This document shows, piece after piece, positions 58,228 through 64,000 of a stretch of 64,000 nt of DNA (positions within the stretch are counted from its first letter, which is position 1; every line of letters starts with the position of its first letter). The stretch covers positions 1 to 64,000 of the forward strand of contig NZ_JAGXJW010000021.1 of assembly GCF_019091135.1 (NCBI RefSeq). Reading direction: 5' to 3'. The notes beneath the pieces were generated by a model. That model saw only the letters and a list, made by a program, of their open reading frames with translations. It searched no databases and was not told the DNA's origin. Both the position numbers and the translations under genes were made by a program. This DNA is from Cohnella sp. GbtcB17. GTDB taxonomy: Bacteria > Bacillota > Bacilli > Paenibacillales > Paenibacillaceae.

Positions 58228-59271
58228 ATGCCGGAAAATAACAACCCGCTCGTTTTAGTGACCGGAGGCTCGGGCTTTATTGCGGTTCATATTATTTTAA
58301 ATTTGCTGGCGAAAAAGTACCGCGTGCGGACGACGCTCCGCACGATGGACAGACAGGACGAGGTCCGAGCGATGCTAAGATCGGGCGGGATCGCCGATTT
58401 TAACGACTTGTCGTTCGTTCAAGCCGATCTTACTTCCGATACGAACTGGAAGGATGCGACCGAGGGAGCGGACTATGTCATCCATGTCGCTTCTCCGACG
58501 CCCAATCGAATCTACAAAGACGAGGATGAAATGATTCGGCCCGCGGTCGAAGGCGTACTGCGCGTGCTGAGAGCTGCGCGCGATGCTGGCGTCAAACGCG
58601 TCGTACTGACCTCCGCCTTCGGCGCGATCGGGGTGGGACATCGTCGTCACATCGGTCCGTATACCGAGACGGATTGGTCCAATACGGACGCCAACATTCA
58701 CCCCTACCAGAAGTCCAAGACGCTCGCCGAGCAAGCTGCCTGGCGGTTTGTTCAACAAGAAGGAAAGGGAATGGAGCTGGCGACCGTTAATCCAGTCGGG
58801 GTGATGGGACCGATTCTGGGCCAGGATTATTCCCATTCCAACGACATCGTTCGTCAGATGCTGGAGGGCAAGCTGAAGGCCGTCCCCAAAATTTTTTCGG
58901 ATTACGTGGACGTGCGGGACGTTGCCGAACTGCATGTATTGGCCATGACACGTCCCGAAGCCAAAGGCGAACGCTTTATCGCCTCCACCGCGGAAAATCT
59001 TTCAACGCTGCAGGTCGCGAATATTTTGCGGAAGCATCTGGGGGACGATGCGAAGGATGTACCAAAGAAGGAAGTGGCGAATACGATCGTTCGCGCGGCG
59101 GCCATATTTAATCCCAAGCTAAGAATGATCGCGACGCTCTTGGGCAAAGATTTGTCCACGAGCAACGAGAAGGCCAAACGTCTGCTGGGATGGACGCCGC
59201 GTTCGGCGGAGGAAGCGATTGTCGCGACCGGCAGAAGCATGATCAAAGTTATGAAGGGGCAAATGAAATAA
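58228..59271 (+). CDS. NAD(P)-dependent aldehyde/ketone reductase (dihydroflavonol-reductase-like extended SDR)
   Basis: 347 residues. Rossmann motif VTGGSGFIA (11-19), VIHVASPTP, conserved VLTSAFGAIG, and YQKSK as the catalytic Tyr/Lys pair, then VNPVGVMGP. These are features of the DFR/YwnB/yeast Gre2-type aldehyde reductases (NADPH-dependent carbonyl reduction). GGAGG ribosome site. Divergent from a TetR regulator with a clear operator, therefore inducible. Substrate unknown. Confidence 0.88.
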   Translation: MPENNNPLVLVTGGSGFIAVHIILNLLAKKYRVRTTLRTMDRQDEVRAMLRSGGIADFNDLSFVQADLTSDTNWKDATEGADYVIHVASPTPNRIYKDEDEMIRPAVEGVLRVLRAARDAGVKRVVLTSAFGAIGVGHRRHIGPYTETDWSNTDANIHPYQKSKTLAEQAAWRFVQQEGKGMELATVNPVGVMGPILGQDYSHSNDIVRQMLEGKLKAVPKIFSDYVDVRDVAELHVLAMTRPEAKGERFIASTAENLSTLQVANILRKHLGDDAKDVPKKEVANTIVRAAAIFNPKLRMIATLLGKDLSTSNEKAKRLLGWTPRSAEEAIVATGRSMIKVMKGQMK

Positions 59272-59293
59272 TACGTGCTGCAATAACCAATTG

Positions 59294-59322
59294 TTGTAAC
59301 TTATTGCGGCAATTTATATAAT
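59294..59322 (+). promoter_or_regulatory. Promoter of the two-component/S41 operon
   Basis: TTGTAA-N17-TATAAT, near-consensus sigma-A. An inverted repeat GCAATAA / TTATTGC (59280-59307) flanks and overlaps the -35 box, a possible response-regulator site. Confidence 0.75.
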
Positions 59323-59372
59323 ACGACCATGAAAACGTTCAGCAGAGCGGGGATTGTGGAGGCGAAAAAGAC

Positions 59373-60050
59373 ATGACCCGAATTGTTGTCGCAGACGACG
59401 ACGCGCACATCCGCAAGCTCATCGCCTTGTATTTGCAGAACGAAGGATTTGACACCGCCGAGGCGTCGGACGGGATCGAGGCGCTCTCCCTCATGGAGCA
59501 GTCGTCTGTCGATGCCGTGATTCTCGATATTATGATGCCGTACATGGACGGCTGGGAATTGTGCAGGGAGATTCGGCGCCTCTACCCGGAGATGCCCCTG
59601 CTGATGGTGACGGCCATCGGCGAATCGGCGCAAAAGGTGAAGGGCTTTCAGCTTGGCACGGACGATTATGTGACCAAGCCCTTCGATCCCTTGGAGCTTG
59701 TGATGCGCGTAAAAGCGTTGCTGAAGCGTTATCGGATCGCTGCCTCCCAGATCGTCCGATTGGGCGGGATCGTGTTGGACCGGCGTGCCGGCAAAGTGTT
59801 CCGCGAAGGCGAAGCGCTTCTCATACCTCTAAAGGAGTTTGAGCTGCTGTTTATGCTGGCCTGTCACCCGGGACAAATATTGACCAGAGCGCAGCTGATC
59901 GTGCAAATCTGGGGGATGGATTACGAAGGCGACGACCGAACCGTCGATGTCCATATTAAACGGATCAGGGAGCGATTCGCCGAAGATACCGGGCATTTTC
60001 GCATCGAGACGGTGCGCAGTCTCGGATACCGGCTAGAGGTGCATCAATGA
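59373..60050 (+). CDS. OmpR-family response regulator
   Basis: 225 residues. Receiver with acidic DDD at 8-10, phosphoacceptor D52 (VILDIMMPYMDG) and KPF; winged-helix output domain ending RIETVRSLGYRLEVHQ. Overlaps the kinase gene by 4 nt (ATGA). First gene of a three-gene unit with kinase and membrane S41 peptidase. Confidence 0.94.
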   Translation: MTRIVVADDDAHIRKLIALYLQNEGFDTAEASDGIEALSLMEQSSVDAVILDIMMPYMDGWELCREIRRLYPEMPLLMVTAIGESAQKVKGFQLGTDDYVTKPFDPLELVMRVKALLKRYRIAASQIVRLGGIVLDRRAGKVFREGEALLIPLKEFELLFMLACHPGQILTRAQLIVQIWGMDYEGDDRTVDVHIKRIRERFAEDTGHFRIETVRSLGYRLEVHQ

Positions 60051-61414
60051 CGAGGTCTTTGTACACCCGCGTCGTGTTCACGTTTTTGGCCGCCATGGCC
60101 ATCGGGCTGATTGTCTCCGTTGTTGCCGCGCTGGCGCTGTTCGAGAAAAAAATAGACCGCATCGGGCAGAACGATCTGATCGCCGCAGGCGAGGAGATCA
60201 TTCGCGTCTATGAACAGACGAGCCCGGCGAGCATGGAAACGTTCATGCCAAGCATGGTGAAGCTGACTTCCTATTCGGTTCAACTGTACGACGGCTCCGA
60301 AACGATGCGTTCATTCAAATACAGCTCCGAAACGAACGATCTCGCGATCTCGCAGGAAGCCATTCGTCTTGTCAGGGAGGGGGCGATCTACCGATCCACC
60401 CGCAAGGACAAGGTGACGTTCATCGGGCTGCCCTTCCAAGTCGGAAGCGAGCGGCAAGCTTTATTTTTACGGCCCTCCTCCAAGAACGAGCCCACCCTCA
60501 TTCGCTTGGCGCTGACCATTCTGCTATTCGTCCTGGTGACGGGCAGCGTCTGTATTCTCATCGCCGCTAGGTATATGGTCAAACCAATCAAGACGCTTAC
60601 TGCCGCCACCAAGCGGCTTGCGGGAGGCGATTTTGATGTGGAATTGGGCGTGAAGCGCAAGGACGAGTTGGGCGCCCTGGCTCGAAGCTTTAACGAGATG
60701 ACGATAGGGCTTAGGCAGCTGGAGCAGATGCGCCAGGAGTTTGTCACGAATGTATCTCACGAGATTCAGTCTCCTTTAACGTCCATCGCCGGTTTCGCGA
60801 AGGCCCTCAAGGACATGAATGCGATAGCCGAGGACGAGCGAGCGCAGTATCTGGACATTATCCTGGCGGAAAGCGGGCGCCTGTCCAGACTGAGCGACCA
60901 TCTGCTGAAGCTCGCCTCTCTCGACTCCGATCGTCATCCGTTGGTATACGCTACCTATCGTCTTGACGAGCAAATCAGGCAGGTAGTCGTCCATTGCGAA
61001 CCGCTCTGGTCGGAGAAAAACATAGCGGTGGATTTGGATCTGCCGCAGGCTGCCGCAATAACGGCCGATCGGGATCAGCTCGATCAGGTATGGACGAACT
61101 TGCTCGGCAATAGCATCAAGTTTACGCCCGCAGGCGGCTTCGTCCATTTTCGAGTTCATACTCGCATGGATGGGTACACCGTCACTTTAACCGACTCCGG
61201 GATCGGGATCGCGCCCGAACAGCTGAGCCGCGTTTTCGAGCGTTTCTACAAGACGGACCGGTCCCGGAGCCGCAGCGGCGGCAGCGGTCTTGGACTCGCC
61301 ATCGTCAGCAAAATTGTCGCACTCCACCAAGGCGACATTCGGATCGAGAGCAACGTTGGGCAAGGCACAACCATCATCGTCGATCTGCCCGCCGTCCCGC
61401 CTGTCAAAGCGTAA
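60047..61414 (+). CDS. Sensor histidine kinase
   Basis: 455 residues. Membrane helix 1 (~9-31), extracellular loop ~120 residues, helix 2 (~155-178), HAMP (~180-230), then H238 in VSHEIQSPLTSIAGF, N-box WTNLLGNSIKFT, G-boxes DSGIGI and GSGLGLAIVSK. Translationally coupled to the response regulator. HEIQSP replaces the more common HELRTP motif. Stimulus unknown; the S41 peptidase 89 nt downstream may be effector or co-sensor. Confidence 0.93.
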   Translation: MTRSLYTRVVFTFLAAMAIGLIVSVVAALALFEKKIDRIGQNDLIAAGEEIIRVYEQTSPASMETFMPSMVKLTSYSVQLYDGSETMRSFKYSSETNDLAISQEAIRLVREGAIYRSTRKDKVTFIGLPFQVGSERQALFLRPSSKNEPTLIRLALTILLFVLVTGSVCILIAARYMVKPIKTLTAATKRLAGGDFDVELGVKRKDELGALARSFNEMTIGLRQLEQMRQEFVTNVSHEIQSPLTSIAGFAKALKDMNAIAEDERAQYLDIILAESGRLSRLSDHLLKLASLDSDRHPLVYATYRLDEQIRQVVVHCEPLWSEKNIAVDLDLPQAAAITADRDQLDQVWTNLLGNSIKFTPAGGFVHFRVHTRMDGYTVTLTDSGIGIAPEQLSRVFERFYKTDRSRSRSGGSGLGLAIVSKIVALHQGDIRIESNVGQGTTIIVDLPAVPPVKA

Positions 61415-61503
61415 AGCGATTCACGCTCCGTTCATATTTCCCCTCTACGCTTCCGAGTGTATCGCAACCGATACGGGAGCGAAGGAACGGGAGGAAACGG
61501 AAA

Positions 61504-63207
61504 ATGAGCGTTATCGGTACGATCGATTCGGTAAAATGGCTGACGGTTTATGAGCTGACGATGTGCGTCATCAGTTTGTTCGTGTTGACGGTTTACGCGG
61601 TACCGATCAAGAGGTATCGCAGATGGTTTGATTTTTTGCCTGGTGCGGGTATGCTGGCAGCCTTGGCAAGTCTCCTTTCCGGGGACACGACCCTTCTGGC
61701 CTTGATTCTCGATTCGTTGACGCTGCTCGTGTTTTTAGGCACGGTCAGGAGACTGTATAAGCCTAAAGTCTGGACGGTTCCGAACAGGAAAATATTTAGA
61801 ATCGTCAGACGCGTCATTTGCGCAGCCGGCGTCGTTCCCATTGTGTTTGCGCTGGCATACGCAGGAGTCATGCGGTACAACCCCGTCAGCGACTTCAGCA
61901 CGATGAACTATTCCAAAGCCTTCGTGAAGATGAACGAGCGATTATCGCGGGAGTATCCGTTCGGGGAATGGAAACAGGTCGATTGGAACGAGCGTCGAAG
62001 CAAGTACGAGTCCGTCTTCAAACAAGCCGAGACAGACAAAGACGCCGCCCTGTATTACAGAACGCTAAGAGAATATTTGTTCTCTCTGCGGGACGGGCAC
62101 ATTAAGATCGTCAACGATTCTGTGTACGAAGGGAATGCGTTATTTAAAAAGGAAGTTGGCGGCGGCTTCGGACTGAGCACCGTTCAATTGGACAACGGCA
62201 AAGTTCTCGTTAGTCTTGTGCTGGAGAACAGTCCTGCGGCTGCAAGCGGAATCAAGCTGGGCGCCGAGATTGTCGCCTGGGACGGGAAGCCGGCGAAGGC
62301 CGCCTTCGATCAGACGACATGGAGCGAGAGCGGCATGGCTACGGATAAAGTGAAGCGGCTCAATCAGGGCCGATTCATGGTACGTGCGCCCATCGGCAAG
62401 GAAGTGCAAGTCGAATTTCGCAATTGGGGAGAATCCGTCTCGTCCCGGACGAAGCTGACGGCTTACGACGACGGGTTCGAAACATTAAAGCAAACGAAGA
62501 ACAAACTGACCCCCGCGGATCTAAAGTCTTCCCCGATTGAAGGGGAAATGCTTGATCGAGGCTACGGCTATGTGAAAATCAAGCATTTTCTCCCCCGATC
62601 GAACGCCGCCTCACCGGAGAAGAGCCTGGCGAAGCTATTGAAAATGTTTCAGGAGAAGCATGCCAAAGGTCTAATCATCGATCTGCGGGACAACCCCGGA
62701 GGGGAGGACCAGCTTGCGGCCGATCTGGCCGGCTTCTTCGTCAAGTCGACGAAGCACTACGAATACGTCAGTTATTACAACAGGTACACGGGAAAGTTTG
62801 AACAGAACCGGAATGAAGTCGTCAAGGTCAAGCCCGCAAAGCCTTATTACGACGGCAAGGTGGCCATCTTGATCAACAGCAGAACCGGCAGCACGGGCGA
62901 AGGGATGCCCCTTGTACTGAAAGGGATGCCCAATATTAAAGTAATCGGATTCACTTCAACGGCAGGCTCGTTCGGCATCATGAGCAGCCCGATCGAGATC
63001 AAGATGCCGGAAGGCTACGTCATCCGGTTCCCCGACGGCAGGTCGCTCGATCAGAACAAAAGAGTCCAGGGAGATGCCGACCAAACCGGCGTGGGGGGCG
63101 CGATTCCCGACATCGAAATTCCACTGAATGAAGCAACGTTCAAAGCAAGCGTGATGGACGGGGTAGACGTCGAGCTGGAATATGCGATCGAAGCGCTGAA
63201 GAAATAG
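61504..63207 (+). CDS. Membrane-anchored S41 (C-terminal processing) peptidase with PDZ domain
   Basis: 567 residues, GGAGG before ATG. About four membrane helices in the first ~125 residues (e.g. VICAAGVVPIVFALAYAGVM), then an extracellular part with a PDZ domain (~218-290, LVLENSPAAASGIKLGAEIVAWDGK) and an S41 domain (~345-560): GLIIDLRDNPGG and the nucleophile S463 in RTGSTGEGMP. It cleaves proteins after recognising C-termini or unfolded tails. The multi-helix N-terminus is unusual, since typical Ctp proteases have one signal anchor. Co-oriented with the two-component system, likely same transcript. Confidence 0.87.
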   Translation: MSVIGTIDSVKWLTVYELTMCVISLFVLTVYAVPIKRYRRWFDFLPGAGMLAALASLLSGDTTLLALILDSLTLLVFLGTVRRLYKPKVWTVPNRKIFRIVRRVICAAGVVPIVFALAYAGVMRYNPVSDFSTMNYSKAFVKMNERLSREYPFGEWKQVDWNERRSKYESVFKQAETDKDAALYYRTLREYLFSLRDGHIKIVNDSVYEGNALFKKEVGGGFGLSTVQLDNGKVLVSLVLENSPAAASGIKLGAEIVAWDGKPAKAAFDQTTWSESGMATDKVKRLNQGRFMVRAPIGKEVQVEFRNWGESVSSRTKLTAYDDGFETLKQTKNKLTPADLKSSPIEGEMLDRGYGYVKIKHFLPRSNAASPEKSLAKLLKMFQEKHAKGLIIDLRDNPGGEDQLAADLAGFFVKSTKHYEYVSYYNRYTGKFEQNRNEVVKVKPAKPYYDGKVAILINSRTGSTGEGMPLVLKGMPNIKVIGFTSTAGSFGIMSSPIEIKMPEGYVIRFPDGRSLDQNKRVQGDADQTGVGGAIPDIEIPLNEATFKASVMDGVDVELEYAIEALKK

Positions 63208-63255
63208 GCGACGTTCGTCGCAACGAAATGAGCCTTACGGGGGCGTTAGGCGGCG

Positions 63256-63515
63256 GGCACCGGACTCAGGTGACGCTATTTCGTTAAAAACGGTCCAAAC
63301 TGCGATCGTTGCGGACCGGAGGGACGTTATTGTCCGGGATCAAGGCTAAATAAGGCCGCCAATCCCGCCTTAGCGGCTCCTGAGTCCGCAGACGGGCCGC
63401 GAATCGCGATAGGAACAACAATAAGGGCTCCTCAGTCCGGTTTGCTAAGCGCCAATGCGCAACCCTATGCGGCTGCGGGCATGCGGGAATGAATCCGTCG
63501 GAGACTGAGGAGGAA
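63256..63515. repeat. Intergenic repeat cluster (CTCCTsAGTCCG motif)
   Basis: Within a ~340-nt non-coding stretch (63208-63548) the motif GGCTCCTGAGTCCG occurs at 63375-63388 and GGCTCCTCAGTCCG at 63426-63439. Inverted partners are CGGACTCAGG at 63261-63270 and an imperfect GAGACTGAGGAGG at 63501-63513. Overall GC-rich with hairpin potential. Looks like a dispersed intergenic repeat, but a single window cannot show dispersal. Confidence 0.5.
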
Positions 63516-63548
63516 AACCGGCTCCTGTCGATCGTGTGAATAACCCAA

Positions 63549-63584
63549 GAAAGCCGCCGGACTTCCCCGGCGGCTTTCCGCTTT
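63549..63584. terminator. Terminator between S41 peptidase and GbsR-like gene
   Basis: Perfect 12-bp stem GAAAGCCGCCGG / CCGGCGGCTTTC with 6-nt loop; T run on the plus side, so functional for plus-strand and probably also minus-strand transcripts. Confidence 0.82.
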
Positions 63585-64000
63585 TTATTCCTTCGGCACA
63601 ATGTCGTAAATCCGGCCGCTCTCCAGCGTTTCAATGAATCGGAGCAGCCACTTGTAATATTTCACAGCTTCAAGAATCTTGGCCTCATCGGTCGCGAGCA
63701 GCTCGGACAGTTTTTCGTTGCCCGCCTCCTGCCCTGCCCGGATGGCCTCGATGTCCTTCAGCGATTTGGACAAGGCGTTCATGTTCGCTTCCACGGCTTT
63801 TCTCCACTTGATGGAGAAAAAATCGGTGAAGTTCTGGTGCCAGTCCGGCGTCACCTCGTACAGATCCTTGCGCGAGCCTTTGCCCCACACTTTATCAATC
63901 ATTTTCAGATCAAGCAGCGTGCGGACGCCCGTGCTCATCGAGGTCTTGCTCATGCCCATCGATTGGCTCAAGTCGTCGAGCGTCATCGGGTCGTTGCTGA
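63585..64000 (-). CDS. GbsR/MarR-family regulator, N-terminally truncated by the window end
   Basis: 138 codons visible; the frame is open to the end (SNDPMTLDD...), so the true start lies outside. The helix-turn-helix DDLSQSMGMSKTSMSTGVRTLLDLKMIDKVWGKGSRKDLYEVTPDWHQNFTDFFSIKW is characteristic of GbsR/OpcR/YvaV-type repressors of choline and glycine-betaine uptake genes in Bacillales. The remaining C-terminus is helical. Its targets (opu/gbs genes) are not in the window. Confidence 0.85.
   Translation of the reverse strand, partial: SNDPMTLDDLSQSMGMSKTSMSTGVRTLLDLKMIDKVWGKGSRKDLYEVTPDWHQNFTDFFSIKWRKAVEANMNALSKSLKDIEAIRAGQEAGNEKLSELLATDEAKILEAVKYYKWLLRFIETLESGRIYDIVPKE

Noticed and set aside
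63284..63634. 116-codon minus-strand frame across the intergenic repeat
   Set aside because: Composed of repeat sequence and terminator, Arg-rich, no ribosome site, overlaps the GbsR-like gene.
1..64000. CRISPR arrays, tRNA/rRNA genes, insertion sequences, prophage genes, known riboswitches
   Set aside because: Looked for spaced direct repeats, tRNA arms, transposase motifs (DDE, HUH), phage structural genes and common riboswitch cores; none was convincing by eye.

Overview
The window looks like a chromosomal segment of a spore-forming, low-to-moderate GC Firmicute of the Paenibacillus/Cohnella type. Supporting evidence: strong AGGAGG-type ribosome binding sites and frequent TTG/GTG starts; four large secreted proteins with triple SLH (cell-wall anchoring) domains; a CotF-like spore coat/alcohol dehydrogenase cluster with the same gene order and protein lengths I recall for Bacillus subtilis yraG-yraF-adhB-yraE-yraD; a YesM/YesN-style two-component system; and an ABC sugar importer operon without its own ATPase. 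I see no tRNA, rRNA, CRISPR array, prophage or insertion sequence. Genus-level placement is inference.

Layout. 1-4.6 kb: end of a FAD monooxygenase, an ArsR regulator with an MFS exporter, two SDR genes (one broken by an in-frame stop) and a divergent TetR regulator. 4.7-20.2 kb: surface region with an SLH-anchored amidase, an SLH-anchored GLUG/Ig protein, an ECF sigma factor fused to a DUF1835-like domain, a chemoreceptor, and a 1719-residue SLH-anchored beta-helix (GH28-like) protein. 20.3-24.5 kb: a royal-jelly/yellow-family protein, a TPR protein, a WYL-type regulator divergent from two GyrI-like effector-binding proteins, and an HxlR regulator divergent from azoreductase. 25.3-28.1 kb: spore coat/adhB cluster plus a small unknown gene. 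28.2-30 kb: TetR and an NAD-binding reductase with four shared operator copies. 30.3-37.7 kb: an 1818-residue SLH surface protein and an ABC-F ATPase. 37.8-45.5 kb: MerR/SDR pair, WYL/DinB pair, nitroreductase/MerR pair, and a two-component system followed by a membrane-anchored serine hydrolase. 45.5-48.1 kb: a second WYL/DoxX/GyrI module. 48.2-56.7 kb: a fructosamine (frl-like) uptake and catabolism operon followed by its probable YesMN-type sensor/regulator. 56.8-64 kb: an orphan Imm22-like immunity protein, TetR/reductase pair, a two-component system with a membrane-bound S41 peptidase, an intergenic repeat, and a partial GbsR/MarR regulator.

How the genes fit together. The dominant theme is regulator plus enzyme in small units, usually divergent, with readable operators: ArsR-MFS, TetR-SDR, HxlR-AzoR, TetR-reductase, MerR-SDR, MerR-nitroreductase, TetR-aldehyde-reductase-like. 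Most of the enzymes are NAD(P)H or flavin oxidoreductases, as expected for sensing and detoxifying electrophiles, quinones or antibiotics. A second theme is the cell surface (four SLH proteins). The observation I find most novel is a duplicated module of WYL regulator plus stand-alone GyrI-like ligand-binding proteins, in which three promoters share the element TTTTGAYA-N11-TANNAT. It has a -10-like box but no -35 at normal spacing, suggesting activation by the WYL protein.
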